Positions 1 through 7,412 of a DNA stretch of 23,145 nucleotides are shown one piece after another. The DNA lies in assembly GCA_044433325.1 (NCBI GenBank), contig JAWXTT010000014.1, positions 1-23,145 on the forward strand, in the 5' to 3' direction. Each line of letters starts with the position of its first letter. The first letter of the stretch is position 1. Below the pieces are notes generated by a model, which saw only the letters and a list, made by a program, of their open reading frames with translations, made no database searches and was not told the DNA's origin. Source of the stretch: HGM05232 sp044433325 (GTDB taxonomy: Bacteria > Bacteroidota > Bacteroidia > Bacteroidales > Muribaculaceae). The translations under genes were made by a program, and so were the position numbers.

Positions 1-525
1 AGCATAAACAGTTGGGACTGCCTGTACATTTAATGCTTTTACTTCATCTTCGTAAATAGAGCCATCAACCGCTTGATGTGTTACTCCATCATTTAGCAGA
101 GCTACAATATTCAATGCTTGTACAATATCAGGACAATTAGTACATGATAGTGACATATATGTAGTTAAGTTGATAGGCGTATTCAAGCTCTTGATACGAT
201 TAATGGTAAACTCATCTGGCAAGTTTTTACCCTTACCATCAGCATTTAACACCGCCAGTATTAGCGAAGTAAATTCATGTCCACCAGGGACTGCACGGAA
301 TATTATACCTGTTTCGCAATTATCTTTTAGAATGGTAAATTCTAACGCTACACCCTCCTCTATTTTGCTATCGATATTGACTGAACAATCAGCAAAATCG
401 GTTAGCATCTCTACTAGCTCTGAATAGTTTTCATGACCAGCACTAGCTTTTATCAATAGAGTATATTTTCCCTCTAAGGTTGAGAATATCCCTTTTAGTT
501 GATTCTTCAATTCAATATCTAACAT
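1..525 (-). CDS. ahpF: Alkyl hydroperoxide reductase subunit F, N-terminal part (runs off the window)
   Basis: This is the flavoprotein that reduces AhpC in the cytoplasm, passing electrons from NADH through FAD and disulfides. Only the first 175 codons are present; the FAD and NADH domains lie beyond the left edge. Translating from the ATG at 523-525 gives MLDIELKNQL, which matches the usual AhpF start. The tandem thioredoxin-like N-terminal domain is recognisable, with the redox motif SLSCTNCPDIVQALN (Cys128 and Cys131, close to the E. coli AhpF positions) and the later stretch VDGSIYEDEVKALNVQAVPTVYA. The start lies 48 bases after the ahpC stop with no terminator between them, so the two genes probably form one transcript from the promoter at 1199-1230. 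Identification is firm; only completeness outside the window is unknown. Confidence 0.93.
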   Translation of the reverse strand, partial: MLDIELKNQLKGIFSTLEGKYTLLIKASAGHENYSELVEMLTDFADCSVNIDSKIEEGVALEFTILKDNCETGIIFRAVPGGHEFTSLILAVLNADGKGKNLPDEFTINRIKSLNTPINLTTYMSLSCTNCPDIVQALNIVALLNDGVTHQAVDGSIYEDEVKALNVQAVPTVYA

Positions 526-573
526 AGCAATATAATGTTTTAGTGTTATTTATAACTTTACCCTCAGTTTATT

Positions 574-1140
574 TTAGATTTTACCTACTAGGTCAATGCT
601 TGGTTTCAATGTTTCAGCACCCTTTTTCCATTTAGCTGGACAAACTTCACCATCATGTGATGCAACGAATTGTGCAGCCTCAACCTTACGCATTAACTCG
701 TCAGCGTTACGACCTATGCTGTTATCTTGTATCTCAGCAAGTTTAATTTGACCCTCTGGATTTACTAAGAAAGTACCTCGATATGACATACCTGCCTCCT
801 CAATCATTACACCGAATGCACGTGCTAAGTATCCTGTTGGATCTGCTAACATTGGGTATTTAATCTTACTGATACTCTCAGATGCATCAGCCCATGCTTT
901 ATGAACGAAGTGTGAATCACAACTTACAGAGAATACCTCAACGCCCATTTGTTGAAATTGCTCATATTTGTCAGCCATATCAACTAATTCAGTTGGACAT
1001 ACAAATGTGAAGTCTGCTGGATAGAAGAAGAAAATTCCCCATTTACCCTCAAGGTCTTTGTTAGTTACAGTTTTGAACTCGCCATTTTGATAAGCTTCTA
1101 CTTTAAAATCTACTACTTGTGAATTAATGATAGTTCCCAT
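574..1140 (-). CDS. ahpC: Alkyl hydroperoxide reductase subunit C (2-Cys peroxiredoxin)
   Basis: AhpC is a cytosolic typical 2-Cys peroxiredoxin that reduces hydrogen peroxide, organic peroxides and peroxynitrite, and is recycled by AhpF. The 188-residue product has the usual family length. The peroxidatic cysteine is Cys48 in PADFTFVCPTEL and the resolving cysteine is Cys167 in GEVCPAKW. The MSYRGTFLVNPEG stretch is typical of bacterial AhpC. The gene is first in the ahpCF transcript and diverges from oxyR across a 150-base intergenic region. A near-perfect Bacteroidota promoter sits 59 bases upstream of its start. Control by the neighbouring OxyR is inferred from arrangement and family knowledge; I did not identify an OxyR operator. 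Confidence 0.97.
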   Translation of the reverse strand: MGTIINSQVVDFKVEAYQNGEFKTVTNKDLEGKWGIFFFYPADFTFVCPTELVDMADKYEQFQQMGVEVFSVSCDSHFVHKAWADASESISKIKYPMLADPTGYLARAFGVMIEEAGMSYRGTFLVNPEGQIKLAEIQDNSIGRNADELMRKVEAAQFVASHDGEVCPAKWKKGAETLKPSIDLVGKI

Positions 1141-1198
1141 TTTCGTTTTTGTTTTATTAATTATTACTAGTTTTTTATATTTTCTTTTATTTACATTA

Positions 1199-1230
1199 CA
1201 AAATTAATTAGAAGTTTTATATTTATCAAA
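1199..1230 (-). promoter_or_regulatory. ahpCF promoter
   Basis: On the minus strand, TTTG (1227-1230), a 20-base spacer and TAATTTTG (1199-1206) match the Bacteroidota -33/-7 consensus (TTTG, 19-21 bases, TAnnTTTG). It lies directly upstream of ahpC. The match is seen in the sequence; activity is inferred. Confidence 0.8.
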
Positions 1231-1241
1231 TAGATATTTTC

Positions 1242-1249
1242 TATCTTTG
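1242..1249 (+). promoter_or_regulatory. oxyR promoter -7 element
   Basis: TATCTTTG matches the Bacteroidota -7 consensus and lies 41 bases upstream of the oxyR ATG. No clear TTTG is found at the -33 position, only T-rich sequence. The element starts 11 bases beyond the -33 box of the divergent ahpC promoter, so the two promoters are nearly back to back and could share one OxyR operator. Confidence 0.55.
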
Positions 1250-1290
1250 TATCGATAAATTCGATTAACCCTATTTAACCGCCTCTAAAG

Positions 1291-2217
1291 ATGACTATTC
1301 AACAATTAGAGTATATTATTGCAGTTGATAAACATAGACATTTTGTCCGTGCTGCCAATGAATGTGGTGTTACACAGTCAACACTGAGTGCAATGATTCA
1401 AAAATTAGAGCATGAATTAGATATTAAAATATTTAATCGTAATGCTCACCCAGTAGAAACAACTCCAATGGGTCAAAAGATTATTAAACAAGCTAAGATT
1501 TTAATTTTCAATGCAGCTCAACTACAAGAGATAGCTCAATCTGAACGTGATTTAGAGTTAGGGGATTTAAGCCTAGGTATTATCCCTACCATAGCACCAT
1601 ATATAGTTCCTAAGTTGATAAAATATATTCATGAGAAATATCCATTAATCAATCTGCGCATTGTTGAGGCACCAACAGCCTCTCTTACAACTATGATAGA
1701 GTCAACTGAGATTGATATGGCACTATTAGCAACACCACTAAATATTGAGAATATACTAGAGATACCTATCTATTATGAGAAATTTGTTGCATATATCTCA
1801 CCAAGCAGTCCACTGCACCAGAGAGATGAGATATCCCCCTCAGAATTTACTGAAAAAAATATGTGGATATTGCATGAGGGACATTGTTGGCGCAATCAGG
1901 TATTGAACCTATGCGAATATAAATCAGATATACCTACCATATATGAAGCGGGTAGTATAGATACTCTTATACAAATTATTGATACTAATGGCGGATACAC
2001 CATTATTCCTGAACTACACTTAAATAGATTAACTGATGAACAACTAAAGAATGTTCGCAAAATAATATCTAATGAACCTGTACGTGAGGTTTCATTAATA
2101 ATCCGTGAAGATTATTTACGTGAAAGGCTACTGAATATTGTATCTGAGTGCATACAACAAACTGTCCCGAACGAAATGATTGATACTAGACTTAAAAAAT
2201 TCCGTATTAAGCTATAA
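1291..2217 (+). CDS. oxyR: LysR-family hydrogen peroxide sensor OxyR
   Basis: This is a cytosolic DNA-binding regulator that becomes an activator when peroxide drives an internal disulfide. The 308 residues comprise an N-terminal winged helix-turn-helix (about 1-60, including GVTQSTLSAMIQKLE) and a LysR substrate-binding-like regulatory domain (about 90-300). The two redox cysteines are present at Cys199 and Cys208 in EGHCWRNQVLNLC, the same positions and nine-residue spacing as E. coli OxyR, which separates it from generic LysR proteins. It is divergent from ahpC, the classic OxyR target, so it most likely controls ahpCF and itself. The gene converges with the AraC-type regulator, their stops only five bases apart with no terminator hairpin between them. 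Confidence 0.94.
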   Translation: MTIQQLEYIIAVDKHRHFVRAANECGVTQSTLSAMIQKLEHELDIKIFNRNAHPVETTPMGQKIIKQAKILIFNAAQLQEIAQSERDLELGDLSLGIIPTIAPYIVPKLIKYIHEKYPLINLRIVEAPTASLTTMIESTEIDMALLATPLNIENILEIPIYYEKFVAYISPSSPLHQRDEISPSEFTEKNMWILHEGHCWRNQVLNLCEYKSDIPTIYEAGSIDTLIQIIDTNGGYTIIPELHLNRLTDEQLKNVRKIISNEPVREVSLIIREDYLRERLLNIVSECIQQTVPNEMIDTRLKKFRIKL

Positions 2218-2222
2218 AAGGA

Positions 2223-3344
2223 CTAATCTGCTAATTCACTATCACGCCACTTCAACGGAGAAACAGATTCACGACGCGTAAATGCTCTGGTAAAGGATGT
2301 TGGTGAAGCGAAACCTACTTCATGAGCAATCTCAGCAATGGTTTTAGCTCTATCAGCTAACATTAATTTTTTAGCCTCCTCAATACGCAACGAGGCAATC
2401 CAATCCTTAAATGTCATCCCATAAGATGAATTTATATAAGCTGATAGGTATGTGCGATTCGTTAAGATTTGATTAGATATGAGTTGAATATTTACCCCAG
2501 CAGTAAGGTAATTTTTATCTTCAACCCATTGTGATATTTTTTTAGATATCTGCGTATGTATATCAACTTTTAATATTGGTATAGCCTCCACTATTTCAGG
2601 AATAAGCTCTACTTCACTCTCCTTCTGCGCCCCTATAATATCACTATAATAAACCGTAAAATTAACAAAGCATACAAATATGTATATAAACACAAATATA
2701 GTATATCCCATATATACAGTAGCAATCCACTTAGGGGCAAATGAACCGAAAGCGGCTATACCTCCAGTCAAACCTAATCCGACTACAAAATAAATAGTAC
2801 GTATCATCCAACTAATATTAACCTCGATATTATCTGAATAATAATTCTCAACACTTTTAATTGCATCTCTATATGAAAGGGCAAATAAATTAATCAATCC
2901 TATTGTATTAATTAGAAACAATATTGCTGCTATTATCAGTGATATATTTATAATCTTTTCATCGCAAAATAACACAACACACCACAACAATATAGTATAA
3001 ATAATCCATAAAATGAAACTTTTATATATTCGCTTAGGAGTATAGTGATTACGTCCGCCCAACAACGGAATAAACGAAAGAGCTAATAATATAGATATTA
3101 AAAAATAACTTGTCAGATTGATAAGGGGACTAAAAAATTGTCCAAATGATCTTATATCAAAGAAGTAAAAAATAGCTATTACTATTGCCAACACCAAGTT
3201 AGCTATACCCATAGTAACGCGCGACATGGCATAAGTACTACCCTTTAATTTATTCGGAAGCTTACCTAGTATTAGATATGCGCCAAAAAAGAATAGCAAA
3301 CCCATTGCTAATAATAGAAAATTATAATAGAGCGTCTGTATCAT
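2223..3344 (-). CDS. Membrane-anchored AraC-type transcriptional regulator
   Basis: The 373-residue protein has about seven hydrophobic membrane segments in its first 235 residues (near 1-25, 46-62, 75-97, 109-127, 131-158, 178-203 and 207-233). A short linker and a C-terminal AraC/XylS helix-turn-helix domain (about 270-368) follow. The second recognition unit is clear: AKTIAEIAHEVGFASPTSFTRAFTRR, followed by SPLKWR. The DNA-binding domain should face the cytoplasm, with the membrane part acting as sensor or anchor. The signal and target genes are unknown. It is divergent from a TetR-type gene across 112 bases containing a symmetric promoter region at 3377-3412, which suggests joint control. 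Similar membrane-bound AraC proteins occur in Bacteroidota. Class assignment is firm; function is open. Confidence 0.85.
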   Translation of the reverse strand: MIQTLYYNFLLLAMGLLFFFGAYLILGKLPNKLKGSTYAMSRVTMGIANLVLAIVIAIFYFFDIRSFGQFFSPLINLTSYFLISILLALSFIPLLGGRNHYTPKRIYKSFILWIIYTILLWCVVLFCDEKIINISLIIAAILFLINTIGLINLFALSYRDAIKSVENYYSDNIEVNISWMIRTIYFVVGLGLTGGIAAFGSFAPKWIATVYMGYTIFVFIYIFVCFVNFTVYYSDIIGAQKESEVELIPEIVEAIPILKVDIHTQISKKISQWVEDKNYLTAGVNIQLISNQILTNRTYLSAYINSSYGMTFKDWIASLRIEEAKKLMLADRAKTIAEIAHEVGFASPTSFTRAFTRRESVSPLKWRDSELAD

Positions 3345-3376
3345 TATATTTTTTAATCACTTTAATATACACAATC

Positions 3377-3412
3377 ATGCAAATATATTACAATATTTTT
3401 ATATATTTGCAT
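3377..3412. repeat. Inverted repeat carrying two divergent -7 elements
   Basis: ATGCAAATATAT (3377-3388) and ATATATTTGCAT (3401-3412) are perfect 12-base inverted arms separated by 12 bases. Each arm contains an outward-facing TATATTTG, a match to the Bacteroidota -7 element: minus strand 3380-3387 for the AraC-type gene and plus strand 3402-3409 for the TetR-type gene. Neither has a recognisable -33 TTTG. The symmetry suggests overlapping divergent promoters and could also be an operator for one of the flanking regulators. The repeat is seen directly; the role is inferred. Confidence 0.6.
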
Positions 3413-3456
3413 TTAAATTACACAATTACACATATTAATTCATCTGAGTAAAAACA

Positions 3457-3993
3457 ATGTCTGACCGCTCTAAAAACATAATAGCTAATACCTTAATTGA
3501 AATAATTAAGACTGAATCATTTGCAGATATTACAATATCTGAGATATGCGATAAATCACCATTAGTACGTAAAACATTTTACAATAACTTCAAATCCAAA
3601 AACGATATAATAATTTATGTATCTGATAAACTTCTAAAGGAGTTTGTTGAGACTATACATCGAGATGGTATATATACACTATCCCATATCTCACTTTTGT
3701 TCTTTAAATTTGGGTTAGACAACAAGGATATTTTAATTCTATTCCGAGATAATTCACTATTACTATTCTTTACGCATGTATTTAATCAATACCTGCCACA
3801 TTTTAATAACCTACTGAGAACCAATAAACGAAATGTAAAAATAACTACTCGCATCCAATATGTACACGCATTTCACGCCGCTGGAATATTAAAAATGTTA
3901 TTTACTTGGTTAGATACAGGAATGAAAGAAACTCCTGAAGAGTTAAGTAAGATTTATACATCAATCGTCAAGAGTAAGCCTGATTTCTTTTAA
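3457..3993 (+). CDS. TetR/AcrR-family transcriptional regulator
   Basis: The 178-residue protein has an N-terminal TetR DNA-binding domain (about 5-55): IIANTLIEIIKTESFADITISEIC, then the recognition-helix stretch SPLVRKTFYNNFKSKNDII. The variable helical C-terminal half would bind a ligand and form the dimer. The family normally represses neighbouring genes or its own promoter and releases DNA on binding a small molecule. Candidate targets here are its own divergent promoter region, the AraC-type membrane regulator and the downstream aquaporin gene. The aquaporin has its own strong promoter, so co-transcription is not required. The ligand cannot be read from the sequence. Confidence 0.82.
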   Translation: MSDRSKNIIANTLIEIIKTESFADITISEICDKSPLVRKTFYNNFKSKNDIIIYVSDKLLKEFVETIHRDGIYTLSHISLLFFKFGLDNKDILILFRDNSLLLFFTHVFNQYLPHFNNLLRTNKRNVKITTRIQYVHAFHAAGILKMLFTWLDTGMKETPEELSKIYTSIVKSKPDFF

Positions 3994-4038
3994 AGAGAGT
4001 TCTAAAAACTGATTTATCAATATTTAGAACCCCCTTTA
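3991..4038 (+). terminator. Possible weak terminator after the TetR-type gene
   Basis: GTTCTAAA (3999-4006) pairs with TTTAGAAC (4023-4030). The stem can extend outward with mismatches through TAAAG and CTTTA, starting at the stop codon. There is no long T run afterwards, so termination is uncertain; it could also be an operator-like palindrome. Confidence 0.35.
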
Positions 4039-4054
4039 AATAAATAGAATAAAA

Positions 4055-4086
4055 TTTGTTTTTCAATAAAATATATTATAATTTTG
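4055..4086 (+). promoter_or_regulatory. Aquaporin gene promoter
   Basis: TTTG (4055-4058), a 20-base spacer and TAATTTTG (4079-4086) form a textbook Bacteroidota promoter ending 24 bases before the aquaporin ATG. It implies a short leader and transcription independent of the upstream regulator gene. Confidence 0.82.
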
Positions 4087-4110
4087 AAAGATTAACTAAA
4101 ACATAATATT

Positions 4111-4770
4111 ATGGGAAAGAAATTGTTTGCAGAGATGATTGGTACTATGGTACTAGTTCTTATGGGATGCGGTTCAGCTGTATTTAATGGTGGTGCAGCG
4201 GATGTAGCAGCAGTGCTAACTATATCATTTGCATTTGGTCTATCAGTTGTGGCTATGGCATACACAATAGGTGGAATATCTGGGTGTCATATTAACCCAG
4301 CAATTACATTAGGTGTGTGGATTTCAGGTCGTATGAGTGGCAAAGAAGCTATCAGCTACATGGGTGCACAGGTAGTAGGAGCATTTATCGGGTCAGCAAT
4401 TATTTATGCAATAGCTAGTCAAATGGGTGTAACAGGTACAGGTGCTAATGGATATGCTGAGGGTCAATTGATACCAGCATTGATAGCTGAAATAGCATTT
4501 ACATTTATCTTCGTTCTAGTAGTATTAGGAACTACTGCTAGTGAAAATGCAACACCTAAATTTGCAGGCTTAGTAATTGGTTTAACTCTAGTATTAGTAC
4601 ATATCGTATGTATTCCTATCACAGGAACATCTGTAAATCCTGCACGTAGTATTGCACCAGCAGTATTTGCAGGAGCTGAAGCTATTTCACAATTATGGCT
4701 ATTTATTGTAGCACCATTTATTGGAGCTGCTCTATCAGCTGTTGTTTGGAAATGCTTATCTTCAAAATAG
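4111..4770 (+). CDS. aqpZ: Aquaporin Z-type water channel
   Basis: This inner-membrane channel passes water along osmotic gradients. The 219 residues give six transmembrane helices and two half-helices, with NPA motifs at 62-64 (GCHINPAITLG) and 176-178 (GTSVNPARSI). The residues expected to form the aromatic/arginine filter, by comparison with E. coli AqpZ, are Phe42, His164, Thr173 and Arg179. This set is typical of water-selective channels and argues against a glycerol facilitator. It has its own promoter and ends at a strong hairpin (4785-4818), so it is probably a single-gene unit. The upstream TetR-type gene is a possible regulator, by position only. Confidence 0.93.
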   Translation: MGKKLFAEMIGTMVLVLMGCGSAVFNGGAADVAAVLTISFAFGLSVVAMAYTIGGISGCHINPAITLGVWISGRMSGKEAISYMGAQVVGAFIGSAIIYAIASQMGVTGTGANGYAEGQLIPALIAEIAFTFIFVLVVLGTTASENATPKFAGLVIGLTLVLVHIVCIPITGTSVNPARSIAPAVFAGAEAISQLWLFIVAPFIGAALSAVVWKCLSSK

Positions 4771-4784
4771 AAGTTAGCAATTTG

Positions 4785-4818
4785 GATACCCAACTTGCAT
4801 TAGTGTTAGTTGGGTATC
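4785..4818. terminator. Bidirectional terminator between convergent genes
   Basis: GATACCCAAC (4785-4794) and GTTGGGTATC (4809-4818) form a perfect 10-base stem with a 14-base loop. T-rich sequence follows on both strands. It serves the aquaporin gene on the plus strand and the radical SAM gene on the minus strand. One arm and part of the loop lie within the last codons (EIPN and stop) of the radical SAM gene. Confidence 0.75.
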
Positions 4819-6413
4819 TCTATTATTAATGGTTTAGCTTGGCTCTCTGAACGGTTATAGGCAACTATCACAGATTTGCCATCACTACCTTGCCAAAGAT
4901 AGTAGTGTGTATTAGGATTACGCTCCATTCCATTAGGGAGTTCATTAGCACGAGTGATATTTCCAGCCTCCTCACGACGCAAAGATAAACCATTAGATAT
5001 CCACGCCAATGAGATATCATCTGAGTATCTATCATAACCATCAGTTTTACAAAAAGCATATAGCAACGTACCACATCGCTCTAACGAGATAGGTTTATCT
5101 AGCGCGGAACGCTCCATCAGAAAATCTAAGAAAAGGTCAAGAAAATCAACATTCTCATTTATCAATCTACGAGTAACCGATTGCCAACCCTTAGCATTAT
5201 AAAATCTATCTATCAATCTTGACAGAAATCTAGCTCTATCCAATTCAATAATTGAAATATCAGGAGTTTCTAACACCTCATACGGAGGTGTTGGCGCATA
5301 CTTAATTTCTAAATGAGCAGCATAACATTGCATTTTAGTTCCAGGCAATAGTTTCAGTAATTCTAACTGAATCTCACCAGCACCAACTAGAGATAACGAG
5401 CGTACATCAGCAAAAATCTGCTCCAACGTATAATATGGCAAACCAGCTATTAAATCAGCATGTGTTTCAAAATTATCCATTGAACATAAGCGAGTTAATC
5501 CATGCATTGCCGCCTCGGTTGTACCTATTCTGCCAGATGCTTCTATTACCCTATCATCTAAACTTTGCATCCCTGCCTCAAGATGCAACAACCCCTTGGG
5601 AGTTGAAGATAATAACTCACACAATTCATCTGTAAGCAATGCTGGGTGAATCTCTAAATGGAAATTCATATCTGTAAATTTAGCAAACATATTCAACAGC
5701 TCTTTAGCCCTTATAGGTGAATAGTTAAATGTTCTATCTAATATACGTATATCCTTAACACCCTTATCTCGTATATCATTAATTCGTTGTTCAATCTCCT
5801 CAACAGGTTTATTTCTAATAGGTTTATCACCACCGCTAACACAGAATGCACAATTATTAAAACACCCTCGCGAACACTCAATCTGTACAAATGGGGCTGA
5901 GAAGTTAAAGAAATTACTAGTTTCAGGGGCTGGTAAAGCACTGAAGTCCTCAACTTTAGCCGTACCATTATCGCGATATACACCTAACCCATCTATGTAG
6001 CATAAACCTGTTATTGTTGCAGGATTATCACCACGTAGCCATTTATGAAATTCTATCTCACCCTCGCCACAAAATACGTAATCGACAAAACTATTGCGAC
6101 GTAAAAACCTATGATTATCACCATTAAACTCTGGACCACCCAAAATTATCACTAAATCAGGAATCAACCTCTTGATACGTTCGCAAACAGATATCATAAT
6201 CTCATGATTGAACAACCATACTGTACCTGCTAAAATAGTTGGTTTAGACTTATATAACTCTTTCGTTAACTGAAAGATATCACTATTTATAGTACCTCTA
6301 ACAGATTGCCATAAGTAACTATCCCCTATACGCGTACTCTCAATAGCAGGCAACGCCAATGATGAATGTGAATAGGATGCTCTAATATCTAGCCAAACTA
6401 AATTCTGATCCAT
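4806..6413 (-). CDS. B12-binding-like radical SAM protein (DUF4080 type)
   Basis: The 535-residue protein has three parts. Residues about 1-125 resemble the Rossmann-like cobalamin-binding domain, ending in LVIILGGPEFNGD and DYVFCGEGE. Residues about 170-370 form a radical SAM barrel whose 4Fe-4S ligands are Cys184, Cys188 and Cys191 in CFNNCAFC. The C-terminal part, including ELDRARFLSRLIDRFYNAKGW, looks like the DUF4080 domain often attached to this family. I see no DxHxxG cobalamin motif in the N-terminal domain, so base-off B12 binding is not assured. Such enzymes cleave SAM to a deoxyadenosyl radical for difficult methylations or rearrangements, but this subfamily's substrate is unknown to me. 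It has its own promoter at 6436-6467 and sits alone. Confidence 0.85.
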   Translation of the reverse strand: MDQNLVWLDIRASYSHSSLALPAIESTRIGDSYLWQSVRGTINSDIFQLTKELYKSKPTILAGTVWLFNHEIMISVCERIKRLIPDLVIILGGPEFNGDNHRFLRRNSFVDYVFCGEGEIEFHKWLRGDNPATITGLCYIDGLGVYRDNGTAKVEDFSALPAPETSNFFNFSAPFVQIECSRGCFNNCAFCVSGGDKPIRNKPVEEIEQRINDIRDKGVKDIRILDRTFNYSPIRAKELLNMFAKFTDMNFHLEIHPALLTDELCELLSSTPKGLLHLEAGMQSLDDRVIEASGRIGTTEAAMHGLTRLCSMDNFETHADLIAGLPYYTLEQIFADVRSLSLVGAGEIQLELLKLLPGTKMQCYAAHLEIKYAPTPPYEVLETPDISIIELDRARFLSRLIDRFYNAKGWQSVTRRLINENVDFLDLFLDFLMERSALDKPISLERCGTLLYAFCKTDGYDRYSDDISLAWISNGLSLRREEAGNITRANELPNGMERNPNTHYYLWQGSDGKSVIVAYNRSESQAKPLIIEIPN

Positions 6414-6435
6414 AAGATAAATTTTTTATTTCTGA

Positions 6436-6467
6436 CAAAGATATAAAAAAAGAGTATGACCAACAAT
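6436..6467 (-). promoter_or_regulatory. Promoter of the radical SAM gene
   Basis: On the minus strand, ATTG (6464-6467), a 20-base spacer and TATCTTTG (6436-6443) match the Bacteroidota promoter form, 22 bases upstream of the ATG. The -33 part falls inside the loop of the terminator hairpin at 6452-6486. Confidence 0.7.
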
Positions 6468-6486
6468 CAACTTGCTAGTCATACTC
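6452..6486 (-). terminator. Rho-independent terminator of the secreted Gly/Met-rich protein gene
   Basis: GAGTATGAC (6452-6460) and GTCATACTC (6478-6486) form a perfect 9-base stem. On the minus strand the hairpin is followed by seven T residues. It lies 28 bases beyond the stop of the upstream gene and overlaps the promoter of the next gene. Confidence 0.85.
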
Positions 6487-6514
6487 GATCATATATATAT
6501 TTCACGCACTAGTA

Positions 6515-7192
6515 TTAGAAACCGCCCATGCCGCCGCTCATGCCGCTCATGCCGCCGCCAAAGTCGCTATCCATGTCGCTATCCATATTATTATTGCCAC
6601 CTCTTCCACCTCTTCCACCTTGAGGTTTAATTGAGAATGATTTATCTTTACATAAATCTTCATAGTAAGAAACCCAACGTTTCTTCTCCTTCTTGGTAAC
6701 TAAAACAGCATCAATCTGTTCTGTTAACGCAAGGTGCATAGGGATAGTCTCTTTTTTCAGTTCTTGAACAATCTGCATTGGATTCTTAACAGCAGATCTA
6801 GTTAAATCTGAAGGATCTAACGATACTGGATTCTCCTGCATAGTCCTTAATGAATCTATCTTATCAAAATGAGTCATTGTAATATTATTATATGTACGCT
6901 CATACTCATTTACTATTTCAGTTATCTGAGCAACTACCGATTCATCTTTAATTTTACACTCATCTACAATCTCTGCAAGATCAATATAAAATAAACCTGC
7001 CGATTCAACAAAATCTTTAGGAGCACTGCTTTCATCCATAGGAGGTCTGCCGCCACCGCCAGGACCACCCATACCGCCGCCGCCTCGTTGACCGCCACCC
7101 ATGCCGCCACCGCCGCCAGGTTGAGCTGATATACACATTGCTGATAGTGCAATTACTAAACATACTAATGATAAAATTCTTTTCGCATTCAT
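6515..7192 (-). CDS. Secreted Gly/Met-rich protein of unknown function
   Basis: I do not recognise a named family. The 225-residue product starts with a signal peptide (MNAKRILSLVCLVIALSAMC), with likely signal peptidase I cleavage after Ala23 (ISA/QP). No lipobox is convincing. Residues about 25-50 are almost all glycine with a few Met, Pro, Arg and Gln. Residues about 52-190 look mainly helical, charged and amphipathic, including VAQITEIVNEYERTYNNITMTHFDKIDSLR and LTEQIDAVLVTKKEKKRWVSYYEDL. The tail is again Gly/Arg then Gly/Met/Ser-rich with in-frame short repeats (MDSD twice, GGMSGMSGGMGG). It should act in the periplasm or on the envelope. The helical core loosely recalls small periplasmic stress proteins, but that is only a resemblance. 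It is a single gene ending at a clear terminator; a near-match promoter (TAATATTG) lies at 7246-7253. Confidence 0.8.
   Translation of the reverse strand: MNAKRILSLVCLVIALSAMCISAQPGGGGGMGGGQRGGGGMGGPGGGGRPPMDESSAPKDFVESAGLFYIDLAEIVDECKIKDESVVAQITEIVNEYERTYNNITMTHFDKIDSLRTMQENPVSLDPSDLTRSAVKNPMQIVQELKKETIPMHLALTEQIDAVLVTKKEKKRWVSYYEDLCKDKSFSIKPQGGRGGRGGNNNMDSDMDSDFGGGMSGMSGGMGGF
6523..6617. repeat. Short in-frame tandem repeats in the 3' end of the Gly-rich gene
   Basis: The 12-base unit GTCGCTATCCAT occurs twice in tandem (6563-6574 and 6575-6586), encoding MDSD twice. Nine-base tandem units with Gly/Met/Ser coding precede it (about 6530-6555), and Gly/Arg-coding units follow (about 6597-6617). 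All are multiples of three, so copy-number change would alter length without a frameshift. Local GC is much higher than in the surrounding sequence. Confidence 0.7.
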
Positions 7193-7412
7193 GATTCTTT
7201 AATTTTTTTGAACTATTACTTTATAAATACTCTAAATTATGACTGCAATATTATGAATTTTAATTTTATATGGAAAATTAAATATACGAAACCCCTCTTT
7301 TCATCTACATAACACCTTATTTAATCAATTTTAGATATATTACTTGCACGTATAAAAGCAAATTGCAACATTTTTTCTAATAAGTTGCACTAATAATTCG
7401 GAGTTTTTTATG

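Noticed and set aside
170..427. 85-codon plus-strand frame
   Set aside because: It is antisense to the ahpF reading frame, which clearly encodes the conserved N-terminal domain.
4464..4793. 109-codon frame antisense to the aquaporin gene
   Set aside because: It is the reverse reading of a conserved membrane protein and has no promoter or family signature.
6964..7152. 62-codon frame overlapping the Gly-rich gene in another frame
   Set aside because: It arises from the repetitive GC-rich glycine codons; the main frame has a signal peptide and a coherent core.
7364..7389. TGCAAC/GTTGCA inverted repeat upstream of the dehydrogenase gene as a riboswitch or operator
   Set aside because: Six-base arms with a 14-base loop are expected by chance in AT-rich DNA, and it lies upstream of the predicted transcription start.
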